Shown here: positions 52,840 to 63,350 of the stretch, one piece after another
How positions within the stretch are numbered: position 1 is the first letter of the stretch
How the letters are laid out: each line of letters starts with the position of its first letter
NCBI GenBank assembly: GCA_003194525.1
Contig: NBIV01000020.1
Coordinates: forward strand, 310,001 to 374,000
Direction: 5' to 3'
DNA length: 64,000 bases
Origin: Gracilariopsis chorda
Lineage: Eukaryota > Rhodophyta > Florideophyceae > Gracilariales > Gracilariaceae
Program-made: the position numbers and the translations under genes
Notes under the pieces: generated by a model
What the model saw: the letters and a program-made list of their open reading frames with translations, nothing else
Databases searched by the model: none
Told to the model about the DNA's origin: nothing

Positions 52840-55302
52840 TCATAACTCATCGAGTTCAGCAAGAAATCGTCCAAGATCAGCCGTTGGTTCGAGACAAACG
52901 TCGCCAGTACAGACAAATGCGGTCTTGTGCTCTGACGACATGCTTGTTAACGATTTTCGTTTGAAGGAGTACTTGGACAGCGGATGAGAATGCAGCTGGA
53001 GAGGTAGTCTCAGCATACTAACATGACGTGGAAGGCACCTAGACCAACATGCACGCAATAAACTGGAGACTTCGTTGTTACTACCAACAACAACGACTTT
53101 TTGCGGATGGTCAGTGATGAGAGGGTATGCTGAAACCAGCAAAAACGGCATGGAAAGGGGGCTTGACTCGAAAGTAGTACTGAAAGAACTCAGTACGCGT
53201 TTCGCACGACTCCATAACTCTTGATCCCCAAACAGAGAGGACATGCGGACAAAATTGAGGACCGCCACACTTGACGCGGCCGGTTCAGCACCATCATAGT
53301 TCTCCGTTCTTCTCAGCAGAATTTCATTATCGCCTTTCATTGCATTGCTATAACCCTCATTTTCCCAAAACTGGGCATCTAGCGCATTCTGTAGTTGTCG
53401 CGCAAAGAGCAGATAGTCTGAGTCTCCGGTGACTTCATAGCAGTCGAGAAAGGCTTGAATGCCGTATGCGTAATCCTCTGCAAAGGCTTCTATTTTTCCA
53501 GGCTTCCCCCGGTACGCCCGGCAGAGATATGCCGCATCTCGTTCACAATCAACGCGAAGGACCATCCTTTCTCTTATGAGGTTCGCAGCTGTAAGAGCAA
53601 CATCGATGTAGTCAGGTCTCCGCAACGATGCACCGGCTCTCACAAAGGCAGATATCGTTAATGCCATCCAACACGTGATTGAGAGATCATCCGTCCGGGG
53701 TCTCGGCCTCCGCTGACGCTCTTCCAAGACTTTGGTTAATGACTCAGCCAGTATACTCTCCACTTGTTCTTCTGGGAGGCCAACTTCATCGGCAATCTGA
53801 GACATAGACGAAGAAATTCTCAAGATATTGAGACCTTCCAAACCACTGTACTCAGCGTTTGCCACTGCTGATTCGGAAACGTTACCGGCCGCTGTGATAC
53901 CAAAACGTTTCTGGAAGATGGTGTTGGCGGGCTCGCCAAGAATAAGCATTAACTCAAAAGAGCTGAAAGTGTAGAAAGCACCCTCCGCAGCTTTCTTGGT
54001 AACATCGTACAAAGGCTGGGAGTCTGCATGTATGGCGCTATAAAGGGCACCACTTTCACTGTCCCGCATTTCTCGCATTACAAAATCCAAAGTCTTACAT
54101 ACAACCTGCCTGAGTCGTTCGTCTCCTGTTAGGAGAAATGACTGTAAAAAGGACATCGCCAGCTGTGCTTGGTCAGACAGAATCTTCTCAAAGTGTGGAA
54201 CTTGCCAGGATGCATCAAGGGAGTACCTGAAGAACCCGCCTCCTACGTGATCATGAATTCCACCAGCAGCAATATTTAGCAAACTGTCCAGAACCATGTC
54301 AAGAGATTCTGAACGAATTCTGTCATCAAAATAACTTGACTGGTGTACCGAGAGCAAAAACTCGAACACCGACGGGCGTGGAAACTTTGGTGCTGAACCA
54401 AAACCTCCGTTTTCGACATCAAAACTTGTGACCGCTGTATTGAAAGCTTGGTTAATTGTGTTCAGGCTGAACTCCTCTTGCGAATTGACGGGCTTGAAGG
54501 CAAAAAGATCCCGCAACGCGTCAATAACCTTTTTTCCGTCTGATTCCACCTGCTCGCGGCTGTTCACCCATCTTTCAGCAATAGACGTGACAGCATTCTT
54601 GAGTCTATCTTTTGGGAGATATGTTGTACCGACAAACGGAACAAGCTTCGGGGTGAGAAAGCATGTAAGAGGCCAACCTGTTCTGCCCGTTACAGCTTGC
54701 ACAAAAGAGTTGTAGACCGAATCAACGTCTGGTCGTTCTTCACGATCAACTTTGATGCATACAAACTTCTCATTTAAGACTTCGGCAATGTCGGCGTCGC
54801 GAAAATGAGACGACATTACGTCGCACATGTGACAGCTCAAAAAGCCCGTGGACAGAAGTATAGGTTTTTGCGTGGCTCGTGCTGCCTGAAATGCCTCATT
54901 GCCCCAGGGGTACCACCTTACCTCATCGTAGGCGGAATCAACCAGGTACCTGCTAGTTTCAAAGATGAGATGGTTTGGGGTCGGCCGTGGCGGCGGCTTT
55001 CCATCTATGCCTCCGTCGGTAGCTTTTGATTCTCTCAAATGGGATTTGTCAGGAGCGCTATTGGAGCTCGTGAACGATGCCGTAGGAGAAAAGAAGCGGA
55101 CACGATCGGGTTTTTTGGACCTCCCGCGAATGAATCGCAGTCTGAAGGTTGAACCGTTAAGTTCCAGCTGGTTTCTTGACGATAGTTTTGAAGGGATGTG
55201 TGCGGCTGAGCGATATTCTTGGCCTCGGGCATTCGCTACAAATGGGACTACAAAACACGGTGACATCGCCTCATATCGTAAGCGCGGATGACGGGGCGAC
55301 AT
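52840..55302 (-). CDS. DUF255 / SPATA20-YyaL-like protein (thioredoxin-fold plus six-hairpin domain)
   Basis: This protein has 820 residues from ATG 55302. The first ~105 residues are basic and Ser-rich and could be a targeting peptide. Residues about 110-270 form the DUF255 thioredoxin-like domain: NHLIFETSRYL, VRWYPWGNEAFQAARATQKPILLSTG, then the family CHxC as CHMC at 157-160 (usually CHWC), VCIKVDREERPDVDSVY and GRTGWPLTCFLTP. The rest is an all-helical six-hairpin-like domain with GGIHDHVGGGFFRYSLDASWQVPHFEKIL, RPRTDDLSITCWMALTISAF and IEAFAEDYAYGIQAFLDCYE. This matches bacterial YyaL and animal SPATA20 in order and length. The exact reaction is not established; a sugar-epimerase or glycosidase-like role has been suggested for the family. 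The start could be the second Met (residue 13). Confidence 0.92.
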   Translation of the reverse strand: MSPRHPRLRYEAMSPCFVVPFVANARGQEYRSAAHIPSKLSSRNQLELNGSTFRLRFIRGRSKKPDRVRFFSPTASFTSSNSAPDKSHLRESKATDGGIDGKPPPRPTPNHLIFETSRYLVDSAYDEVRWYPWGNEAFQAARATQKPILLSTGFLSCHMCDVMSSHFRDADIAEVLNEKFVCIKVDREERPDVDSVYNSFVQAVTGRTGWPLTCFLTPKLVPFVGTTYLPKDRLKNAVTSIAERWVNSREQVESDGKKVIDALRDLFAFKPVNSQEEFSLNTINQAFNTAVTSFDVENGGFGSAPKFPRPSVFEFLLSVHQSSYFDDRIRSESLDMVLDSLLNIAAGGIHDHVGGGFFRYSLDASWQVPHFEKILSDQAQLAMSFLQSFLLTGDERLRQVVCKTLDFVMREMRDSESGALYSAIHADSQPLYDVTKKAAEGAFYTFSSFELMLILGEPANTIFQKRFGITAAGNVSESAVANAEYSGLEGLNILRISSSMSQIADEVGLPEEQVESILAESLTKVLEERQRRPRPRTDDLSITCWMALTISAFVRAGASLRRPDYIDVALTAANLIRERMVLRVDCERDAAYLCRAYRGKPGKIEAFAEDYAYGIQAFLDCYEVTGDSDYLLFARQLQNALDAQFWENEGYSNAMKGDNEILLRRTENYDGAEPAASSVAVLNFVRMSSLFGDQELWSRAKRVLSSFSTTFESSPLSMPFLLVSAYPLITDHPQKVVVVGSNNEVSSLLRACWSRCLPRHVSMLRLPLQLHSHPLSKYSFKRKSLTSMSSEHKTAFVCTGDVCLEPTADLGRFLAELDEL

Positions 55303-55905
55303 TTATGGTGTTCACGAAACGAGCATGAAGACGTGATCGAGATGCAAAGACCTAAGCAGCGTAGGCACGAGTTACAATGCGAAAGAGAGTGGAGGAAGTC
55401 ACCGCAAACGATTTCGACAGTCGGTGTACAGGAATTGAGGCTACGAAGCTGAGGCTACGAAGCTGACGTGATGGCGCGCGGTGATTCAAAGCATCAGCGT
55501 TTCGGCGTACTGGCAGAGCAGAGCCTTGGTTCTGACTATTGCAGTATGATGTGAAGAAGGAGAAGTTTGGGCACCGCGGCGCTCTATAGGGTAATTGCAT
55601 GCCGTTGCGTGACTCAAGTTTGGTGGCATGTATAACCCTGACCTTCTGTAAAGGATGAATCGCCATCTGCGTGCGTGGGCTAAGACACTGCTGCTTCTGT
55701 TGACGAAACACGACGAGGAATCGAGAATTCTGATGAAGAGAGATGATAGCCACAAAAGCCGTGAGCCCATCTCATGTGAGTGCCGCTGATGTGTGTGCTG
55801 CTGAGTGCTCAACACTTGTACACATGTAAAAAACCAGTTTGGACCCCAGTCGTTCACTTCAGGTATAAATAAAGATTAAACATCGCTGGCTTCCATTCGC
55901 AGCAT
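55303..55905. other. Intergenic region upstream of tRNA-Arg
   Basis: Promoter side of the DUF255 gene. Two overlapping minus-strand frames of 120-130 codons show no family resemblance. There is a duplicated GCTACGAAGCTGA near 55440. Confidence 0.45.
55864..55871 (+). promoter_or_regulatory. TATA-like element upstream of tRNA-Arg
   Basis: TATAAATA about 35-42 bp before the tRNA start, the distance at which upstream TATA motifs assist RNA polymerase III on plant tRNA genes. Confidence 0.45.
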
Positions 55906-55978
55906 GGACCCGTGGCCTAATGGATAAGGCGATAGACTTCTAATCTATAGATTGCGGGTTCGAGTCCCGCCGGGTTCG
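55906..55978 (+). tRNA. tRNA-Arg (anticodon UCU)
   Basis: 73 nt, intronless. Acceptor stem GGACCCG with CGGGTTC (one G-U pair), D arm GCCT...AGGC, anticodon stem ATAGA/TCTAT with loop CTTCTAA giving anticodon TCT, 5-nt variable loop, T stem GCGGG/CCCGC with TTCGAGT loop, and discriminator G. The internal B box is GGTTCGAGTCC. CCA is not encoded. It reads AGA codons. Confidence 0.95.
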
Positions 55979-55992
55979 CACCACTATTTTAC

Positions 55993-56000
55993 TTTTTTTT
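55993..56000 (+). terminator. RNA polymerase III terminator of tRNA-Arg
   Basis: A run of eight T begins 15 bp after the tRNA end, preceded by a TTTT at 55987-55990. Confidence 0.8.
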
Positions 56001-56345
56001 GCCAGTTAGCACGGTGTGCGCTCTAGCGTCCCACAGAAGTTTGATCAAGGATCAATTGCGTTCCTTTTACTATCTTGCGCCTTTGGCGCACCGCCGTCGA
56101 GACTCGAGCATACAAATTTGTATAACACTCTTGGTAAAACGTATCGTGCCTTTGGTATACAACGGTATTGCCTTTTATCCTCTCTTGTGGAATCCGGCAA
56201 ACTTTGGTCATCTCGTTCAGAGGGATGTGAGAACAATTTCTGAAAAGAACGTTTCACAGAAGGAAAACCCCCTAAACACGTGCCATCTACTTCTTATTCT
56301 CCCTCGTCTTTTTTTCTTGCTTCTCTACACCCCATCATTGCCACA
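56001..56345. other. Leader region of the WDR75-like gene
   Basis: The open frame of the downstream gene extends back only to a GTG at 56280. Pyrimidine-rich stretches at about 56290-56340 precede the ATG. No other gene seen. Confidence 0.45.
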
Positions 56346-59279
56346 ATGGTCATCCCTACATCCGGCCTTATCGCGTCAAACCCTGTCGCTTGGTCATCTT
56401 CATCAAGATTTGTCACAATTCCGTTCGGTTGCCTTCTTCGCACGTATGATGTTTTCGAGCGCCCTCCGAAATGTGTGTCGTCTCATATTGGTCATACCTC
56501 GCCCATAAACAGTGTTGTCTCACTTCTAGATATGCGCCTGGCCTCAGCCTCCAGCGATGGTACAATTCGTATCTGGGACCTTCAAAGCGGTCAATGCATG
56601 CGAACCATAGAGGTTGCCCACCCGGTTTCTTCAATGGCGTACCTTGCCTCACAGAAGATACTCTGCTACACAAAAGACACCCTCCTTATCGTCGATCTAG
56701 AGGCAAGGAGTCGAGCTCGTTCGCATTTCATCTCAAAGACCTTCAACGACCTTTTTAAGAGAGATGAAGGATTGGTTGCTGCCACAGAATATGGGGAGCT
56801 TATCGCTATTGCTGAGGGACATGCATTGCATTTAGCTTCCTTAGCTAACAATTGCCAGTTCGTTTTGACCGTATACTCGCGACGAAAGCTTACTTCCTTG
56901 GCGATTAACCCGGACGGCTCCAAGTTGGCTGTTGCTGATGAAACAGGGGTTATTTGGGTCTATCACAACCTTAGCTTGACATTGCAACAGTCAAAGAAAG
57001 GAAAGAAGGTCGTTAGACCCCACGCACTCAATGTTTCGAGGCTTCATTGGCACGCATCTGCGGTGCGAGCACTTGCGTTTTCCCACGATGGGCAAGTATT
57101 ACTATCCGCTGGAAATGAAGCTGTTCTCGTGTCATGGCAAATGAGTCGAACCAGTTTTGGCACTAGATCGTTCCTACCAAGACTCAAAGCACCTGTTGTC
57201 GGGTTATCCGTTTCCCCCGACGAAAAGTACTACGCGACATCGCATGCGGATAACGCCGTGCGTGTCATTGATCAACGTACCAGTGAGGTGAAGCATACCA
57301 TTCGTGGGGTTGCAGTCCGATTAATGGATATCACCGCAGACAATCCAACACATCTCTTTTCATCCAGATTCGACCGCTCTTCAATGAAGCACATGTGTGC
57401 AACTGTTGACCAAAGCAATGCTGCAAGAGTCTGGTTATCTGGGACAGCCCCTTCAATCCAGCTGTTCGATGTTCATGGAGGTCAACAAGTAACTGAGGTC
57501 ATGGTTACCCCCAAGAACATTGTATATGAACCTCAGCAACAGAACGATGCACAGCTTCATCCCGATCAGCTGGTCGTCACATTGATGGCCGTCCACAAGA
57601 ACGCTCACTTGCTGGCTACTGTGGACTTTCAAGATCTAAAAACTGCAGACACTAGGTTATACGGCGCGAAGAAAGGTATCTATACGCTTCGAATATGGAA
57701 ACAACAAGATGCTGCTGGTGCGCTGCAGTTATTGACAGTGATAAGTGCTCCTCACGGACCCGAAGGTGCTGTTACGAGCATGTGCTTTCATCCGACTATG
57801 CCATGCTTAGCGACCTCTTCATCGAGTGGTACAGTGAGGCTATGGAGTACAACAGACTCTGAACTGAAGTTGTGGCGTTGCGAATATGAAAAGATGTACA
57901 AAGGCCTCCCATGCAACGCTGTTGCCTTCTCGGACGACGGTTCAATGAAGGCCGTGGCTTTCGGAAACCTAATAACTTTGTGGACGGTCGATACACCTGC
58001 GTTAGACTCAGACTCCGATCCTGTACATATGAATTTAGAGCATGAATCAGATGCACCTATACCACTTCCGTCGATCAGTTTTGAGCTAATGCGAGTTTTA
58101 ATACATCCACCACACCATGAGGTCATTCAAAAGCTCTCTTTTATACACGCAAGAATACCTATTCTTCTTGCGGCTACAAAGCATGGGGTATACGCGTGGA
58201 ATGTGATAACGCAAGGCATATGGTGGTCGCTGAGGTTTTCTTGTGATCCTAGCAGCCTTGCAGTCGATGACTTGTCTAATCGGTTTGCTCTTTCAGTTCA
58301 CATTCCACCACTCGTCAATTCGGCAAGCGGGGTCGGAATGAAGAGTAATCTAACTCAACCAGTTCAGGAGGGAGTACACGTCTCGGAAATGGCATGCCTA
58401 GATGAAACAATGAAGAGTAAACTAGGTTCCCAAAGAGTCTTGAAAAGACGTGAAAGAAAACGCAAAGATGTGAGGAGAGAGACAACACAGGTGGCAAACG
58501 AAGTGAGCACCCGGAAGGATCATGTGGATGAGCCCCCTCTTCGGAACAAGAGTATCTCGTCAGATACGGCTATCGCTATCTTCGACGCAATGTCACCAAT
58601 ACCCGTCACAGTCCACCGTCTTCCTCCAGGTGTTCAAGTGATGGCATTGGCCTTTGTGGAGCAGCTCAACGCAAAACAAGCACCCCATCGATCTTTGGTA
58701 TCGTTTGACTCCACCTCCCAGGTCACAGTATATGAAGCCAAAGGCATGGTCGATGATACAGTTTCTACTGTCACTGTCGAAATGACGAGTCCCTCCGACG
58801 AGACCGACGAGTCAAAGCCTTATAGCAATCTTCAAAAACTTCTTGGCGCGGATTGGGGCACGGGACGTACACCGAAAGCAGAAGGCGCGAGTAAGGGGTA
58901 CGCTCACCCTCAGGCAAATTCCGAGGCCGTTTCTTATCATGACATGACAAAAACGCAAGAGCTCAGAAGTGCACTTTTGGAAACGTTTCAAGGACCCGCT
59001 CATATTCAAGGACCTGTGTGTGCGAGAGTATCTCGGTTGATGGATACATTGCTACAGAATCGTAGAACACCAAGCAACGGTGATGGATTAGAAACAAGGA
59101 AAGCTATCCCTGCCGTGAACGATAATCGAACCTCAAGTGATTCAGAGGAAAGAGTTACTTCAGATATGATTTCTGTCCTATCGACGAAGTCAGAAGATAA
59201 TAACGACAGTGAAAGTAGATCGTTTTGTCGTAGCTTAATACGGACAGAGTTCCCTGAGCCCTCTAAATCAAAAGGCTGA
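56346..59279 (+). CDS. WDR75/Nan1(Utp17)-like WD40 protein of the SSU processome
   Basis: This protein has 977 residues from ATG 56346 (MVIPTSGLIASNP). It contains two successive beta-propellers. The first has HIGHTSPINSVVSLLDMRLASASSDGTIRIWDLQSGQC and the family block LHWHASAVRALAFSHDGQVLLSAGNEAVLVSWQ followed by SFLPRLKAPVVGLSVSPDEKYYATSHADN, typical of WDR75/Nan1. The second has GAVTSMCFHPTMPCLATSSSSGTVRLWS. A charged region with RVLKRRERKRKDVRRE looks like a nuclear/nucleolar signal. The C-terminus has a helical end (LRSALLETFQGPAHIQGPVCARVSRLMDTLL) resembling the Nan1 tail. The homologues belong to the UTP-A (t-UTP) complex, needed for rRNA transcription and early 18S processing in the nucleolus. 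Assignment to WDR75 rather than another UTP WD40 protein rests on the LHWH and FLPRL blocks. Confidence 0.87.
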   Translation: MVIPTSGLIASNPVAWSSSSRFVTIPFGCLLRTYDVFERPPKCVSSHIGHTSPINSVVSLLDMRLASASSDGTIRIWDLQSGQCMRTIEVAHPVSSMAYLASQKILCYTKDTLLIVDLEARSRARSHFISKTFNDLFKRDEGLVAATEYGELIAIAEGHALHLASLANNCQFVLTVYSRRKLTSLAINPDGSKLAVADETGVIWVYHNLSLTLQQSKKGKKVVRPHALNVSRLHWHASAVRALAFSHDGQVLLSAGNEAVLVSWQMSRTSFGTRSFLPRLKAPVVGLSVSPDEKYYATSHADNAVRVIDQRTSEVKHTIRGVAVRLMDITADNPTHLFSSRFDRSSMKHMCATVDQSNAARVWLSGTAPSIQLFDVHGGQQVTEVMVTPKNIVYEPQQQNDAQLHPDQLVVTLMAVHKNAHLLATVDFQDLKTADTRLYGAKKGIYTLRIWKQQDAAGALQLLTVISAPHGPEGAVTSMCFHPTMPCLATSSSSGTVRLWSTTDSELKLWRCEYEKMYKGLPCNAVAFSDDGSMKAVAFGNLITLWTVDTPALDSDSDPVHMNLEHESDAPIPLPSISFELMRVLIHPPHHEVIQKLSFIHARIPILLAATKHGVYAWNVITQGIWWSLRFSCDPSSLAVDDLSNRFALSVHIPPLVNSASGVGMKSNLTQPVQEGVHVSEMACLDETMKSKLGSQRVLKRRERKRKDVRRETTQVANEVSTRKDHVDEPPLRNKSISSDTAIAIFDAMSPIPVTVHRLPPGVQVMALAFVEQLNAKQAPHRSLVSFDSTSQVTVYEAKGMVDDTVSTVTVEMTSPSDETDESKPYSNLQKLLGADWGTGRTPKAEGASKGYAHPQANSEAVSYHDMTKTQELRSALLETFQGPAHIQGPVCARVSRLMDTLLQNRRTPSNGDGLETRKAIPAVNDNRTSSDSEERVTSDMISVLSTKSEDNNDSESRSFCRSLIRTEFPEPSKSKG

Positions 59280-59746
59280 ACAGCAAGCAATGAAAACGAC
59301 ATAAGCGTATCGAATCTGAACGTCTTTCACCTGAGTCAAAACTGGAGCTTAATGGGCAAATTCAGACAGACACATTAGAAGTGCACCATAGAAACAATAC
59401 CTATTTCGCGCAAAGCAGGTCAAAGCATTCTGAAGCGCTTTCAAAGCCGTACGGGAGGCGCGACTTCAACACCAAGAACTCTTTCTGGACTCTAATTAGC
59501 CGTTCTGGAAATCCTGTAAAGCCCAATGCTTTGATAATGAGTTCATATTGGAAACTCAACGGATGTCGAACGGTATTACGAAACATTACTCCTTCAGCCC
59601 AATTACATTATGACCACCAACTTCAGGCCAACTGTTCTATGAACCACCACCTTCAGCCCAACTGTTTCATAAACCGCCACCACAATATATAAGCCTGCTT
59701 CAATATACGTAACACCTTTGCGCAGTAGAGAAACTCATGAGTTCCC
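59280..59746. other. Convergent intergenic region
   Basis: Between the 3' ends of the WDR75-like and TBC genes. A two-copy short repeat (CACCACCTTCAGCCCAACTGTTTCAT and a variant) occurs at about 59616-59672. The 103-codon frame here is repetitive and unlikely to be real. Confidence 0.45.
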
Positions 59747-60841
59747 TCAACTTCCTTCGTCCTCGCATGAAGCTTCTAGACGTTCTTGGTCTCCTTGCGG
59801 ACTCTCTGAGGGGGGTGAGGATGGGAGGGGACTCCTCATAGTGCGTATCAGGTCTAAACGTTCCAGCATACGTTTGTCAAGAGGCGCCTCGCGCTGGGTT
59901 GTTGCGAGCGAATCGTCAGGAAGTCGTACGGAATGTGCCACAAGTTTCTTGTAAAGGCTCGGTTCAAGCAGTGCGACTAAAGGCACTGCCCTCGCTAAAA
60001 CCGTTTCTGCGTCTAGTCCAAGGCCTTGTTCCAATTCCCGTGTTATTAAAGGTGTTGATGATGAGTTACGAGCGGTTTCAATTATTGTATCGCTGGCAAG
60101 ATGAAGTCTGGCAAGGGTAAAGAGTATATGCATATGTACACCGTACGCCAGTTGTATGTCCCACAAGCGTACTGTGTCTGACATCGGTTGAACGCAAGCT
60201 CCCAGAGAGGAAATCGAAGGAAAGGCGTAGACTTCCGGATTTAACCCGTGTCTTGTGAAAAGTTGATGCAGTGTTGGGTGAGTAGCCATAAGGCATTTTT
60301 CGAGTAACTCGCACCCATACCGAGCCCCAGAATAGCGTTTGACGTACGACGGTACCTTGCGCTCAAGAAATATTCGAAAGCAGTGAAACGCATCGGGTTC
60401 AGGCATGACGTACAAAAACGGTGCTGCGAGTAAACTCATGCTCTGTGCATATATACCTCTTTGATTATCACATGACCATACATAGGCGTTAAGGAGTCTT
60501 ATGATTTTTTCTGTAGGGACGCGAGTCGTGAAGTCATCGCTCTTAGAAAACGTCCGACGTGCATCCTCTCTAACGCGAGAATCTTCTGATGAAGGACCTT
60601 TCCGAACAAGAGAAGAGTACTCGCTAGGGTCTACTGGCCCCACGCCGAGAAGTGCTTTCCACACGATCCCACGAAGAGAACACCTACCGAACTCCACCGT
60701 ATTCAGCTTGTTTGCATCATTGGGAAGCCCTTCCAGTAATACAAGTCTTCGAAGAGTGTCAATATCTGTTTGATTCTTGGAGCTTAGAACGCCCTGATAG
60801 CGCTCGCGGAGAGCATCGTTCTCCACGCCCATGCTGGGCAT
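59747..60841 (-). CDS. TBC-domain Rab-type GAP, Bub2/Cdc16-like
   Basis: This protein has 364 residues from ATG 60841. The TBC domain fills most of it: LRGIVWKALLGV, the Arg-finger motif region V90-x2-D93-x2-R96 (IxxDxxR type), the Gln-finger YAQ at 131-133, AAPFLYVMPEPDAFHCF, and EVYAFPSISSLGACVQPMSDTVRLWDIQLAYGVHMHIL. The compact length, absence of other domains, and the PFLYVMPE-x-x-AF and AFPS blocks match Bub2 (budding yeast) and Cdc16 (fission yeast), the GAP side of the spindle-position/septation GTPase switch (Tem1/Spg1). Both catalytic fingers are present, so an active GAP is expected. The C-terminal 30 residues are Ser/Pro-rich. Role in this organism is inferred. Confidence 0.88.
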   Translation of the reverse strand: MPSMGVENDALRERYQGVLSSKNQTDIDTLRRLVLLEGLPNDANKLNTVEFGRCSLRGIVWKALLGVGPVDPSEYSSLVRKGPSSEDSRVREDARRTFSKSDDFTTRVPTEKIIRLLNAYVWSCDNQRGIYAQSMSLLAAPFLYVMPEPDAFHCFRIFLERKVPSYVKRYSGARYGCELLEKCLMATHPTLHQLFTRHGLNPEVYAFPSISSLGACVQPMSDTVRLWDIQLAYGVHMHILFTLARLHLASDTIIETARNSSSTPLITRELEQGLGLDAETVLARAVPLVALLEPSLYKKLVAHSVRLPDDSLATTQREAPLDKRMLERLDLIRTMRSPLPSSPPSESPQGDQERLEASCEDEGS

Positions 60842-62034
60842 GGAAGATCATGCCATTACGGTAGTCGAAAGATATGTATGTTGTTTCAGATTCAAACCGT
60901 CGCGGCTTGCTTGGTGCATAAGTTCACTGTGCCAACCAAGTGTCAGATAGGTTACGTAACCTTTGAACGTGTTAAGAAGGGCCGCGTGAGGCAACTTCAC
61001 ATTGACAGTTGAGAAGAAACTCCCTCTAGATTGACTTTCTAATTTGTGTCTTGTGCTATCAGCGCTTGAATTTAGTCGGTTGACAAAGTAGAAGCACTGC
61101 AACTCACCACCCTTGGACGATCGGAATTCTTTGACGTTGAGGAAGAGCCCGGAACAACTTGCAAGCGACGTATGGGCCACAATTCGTCCGCAACTGAAAT
61201 ACCAAACGACGGATACGCCGCATCGTGCCTATCTAATACACGTCATATTCTGGGTTTTAGAATTTTGTGCCAGGCATCAGCAATTTAATCCCCATCTGAA
61301 GCAAAGTTATCATAATAGAATTCGAATGCCTCACCTTCGAGGTAGCCGAGGAACTCCAATGCCCGTTCCTCATTCGAATTTCCTCTGGTAGCGACATTCT
61401 CATAAAAGAAAAAAAATTTGCGGACGTCCGAAGAACTTCCATCGAAAGAGACGACACTTGTAGTTTCCGAGGAGTTTGACCCTCCTCGAGAGTACCATGT
61501 GAGTGTCATGTTGCACATTGTCATGACACCGGACGATGACAGTCCTTTTTGTACCCTTGTTCACTGGAGAGCAGGTCAGAAATAGAATCGTAGCTCAACA
61601 GTACCAGCACGGGCGTGGAATGCCAATGTAGTAGACAGAAACAAACTGCGTCAAATAACCAATGTTTCTCGTAGAAAGGGAACCAAGTAGTGATTATATC
61701 ACACAACAAACGAACAAGCTCGGGACAATGTAGCAAACAGACTGCACCAGCGGATAACTTACGCGATCAAAACCTTAGATCTAGCGTAGTGCTGATGACC
61801 ACTTCTAATATAGCACCATGGCCAAAACGCACGACCAAGAATTTAGGTCTAGTACACGGCCGTAGTGCACCGTGCCACAGATGATGAGCCCAAACAAGGG
61901 CAATATTAGTACAAGCACGTGTAAAGGTGCCGGAGACCAAGCCGCACCAATTCAAAGGGTAGATGGGGAAAACTGTGGTTGATGGCAGGGAGGAGCAGAC
62001 TGCTCTAAGAGAAGGTGGGAGTTGCCGAAGGCAG
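60842..62034. other. Intergenic and repeat-derived region
   Basis: Contains the TBC gene promoter side, a gag-like remnant (about 61257-61524, minus) and otherwise short frames. The last five bases, GGCAG, are the target duplication of the solo LTR. Confidence 0.45.
61285..61524 (-). pseudogene. Retrotransposon gag-like remnant
   Basis: A 79-codon frame. Its second half (VRKFFFFYENVATRGNSNEER, then LEFLGYLEGEAFEFYYDNF) has the spacing of LTR-retrotransposon Gag capsid helices (a charged helix, then YLxGEAxxFY). It is short, with no partner pol nearby, so a fragment. Confidence 0.5.
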
Positions 62035-62947
62035 TGTAGTGCAATACATTCCCGCGTACGGGCGATGGTGAAACTCATATCTGAGGTGTACTCGGTGCGA
62101 GCGATGAAGCGGGATGCATGAATTTTAGCCCCCGTTTACCGGGCTAATTAGCGGTCGGGTTACCCAGGGTGGTTTTGGGAACATTCATATTTTGTGGTAC
62201 TTGCCTGGCAAGGGTGGTGGACACGTGGCTACAGCCCCGGCCAGGAGGCCCAAAACGGCTACTTATTTTAGTATAGTTTAGGGGTTAATTTTACTTAGGC
62301 TAGTGCACTACCTACTGTACTGCACTGAGCTAGTACTTGAGCGTCGGCCGCACGGCGGCGAGCTCACCAAGAAAAGTAACAAGAGTTCAGCTCTGACTCT
62401 ATTCGCCATGCGAAGTGTCTAACTCCTCGCGGAGGTACACCGCTTGCCCGATAGTTTCACCCGACTCGCACCACCGAGGAGACCGTGCTCGTCGTACCCA
62501 GTGGGTTGTGACCACTCGTGGTATTCGTTGTTGTCGTGTGACCGCCCGTACAGGCCCTATCTCCGCCCCAGTTTTGGGTATTGATATTACCGACGTGTGT
62601 CGTGAGACCGTGAGACCATCCCTTCCCCTCATATCCCCTAACCGCCGCGCGGTGCGTGTTCGTGTGTGTGTATCGGCACCCCCCTCCGGGGTCTGTTCCC
62701 GCTTTCCGCACGCCCCCGTCGGGTGGTCCCTTTCCCTCTTTTGTTCCACTGTTCGCAGGCTACTTCCGGACCAGCCGTGGTTCCGACCCGTTCTAACCCC
62801 TAAACCTCCGAGGTACATCCAGGCTCCCGACGGAGTTACACCCGTCATACGGGACACGGAGGGCTCTACCCAGCTGGGCCTACCTCTCCAAGAGAGCAAG
62901 GCTTCGAGCTGCCTTGGGTGCCTTTCCCACACCGGGATTGCACCACA
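62035..62947 (+). mobile_element. Solo LTR (913 bp) with GGCAG target duplication
   Basis: Begins TGTAGTGCAATAC and ends GCACCACA. Flanked by GGCAG at 62030-62034 and 62948-62952. The 5' end matches the LTR start of Elements 1 and 2 (TGTGGAGCAACGC), and the interior shares the GGTCTGTTCCCGC...GCACGCCCC block, so it is a third branch of the same LTR family. No internal region is present: a product of LTR-LTR recombination. A 265-codon minus-strand frame across it is a shadow. Confidence 0.88.
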
Positions 62948-62952
62948 GGCAG

Positions 62953-63350
62953 AAATGGTCTGGTGACGTAAAATGCGCGCTACGTTCTGGTTAGGAGTCG
63001 GAATGCGCCAAAGTGGTATAAGATTGGCCCTGTTGGCCTTCAGACTGACGACATGGGTGGTGATACTTTTTGTATCTATTCTACTAATTTTTAGAACTAC
63101 CTTTATAATTTGTATAACTAGATAGATATTTACAGACGCACATGGTGCACCTGTACAAGTAGTGTTGCACCAGACGGTAAGTAGTACACGTAGCATAGGT
63201 CGCGTTGATCTCGTAGCTACAGTTAGGCGCCGCCGAGGTCCGCACCTTCAAGGCATTGTAAACTAAGCACCATCTTGGTAAAATCTTGAAGTGCAACGCC
63301 CTCAGGGAGGGATTCCTGGTACTTGATCGTTTTCCCGATATTATCCGTTG
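62953..63350. other. Spacer between two LTRs
   Basis: AT-richer middle part near 63070-63130. No coding frame of note. Ends CGTTG, the predicted target duplication of the next element. Confidence 0.4.

Noticed and set aside
55906-55978. tRNA-Arg as primer for the local LTR elements
   Set aside because: Its 3' end (CGGGTTCG) does not complement the primer-binding sites TGGTCTCCCGACC, so another tRNA must serve.
62399-63196. 265-codon minus-strand frame
   Set aside because: It runs through the solo LTR and out across its end and target duplication, so it cannot be a conserved gene.
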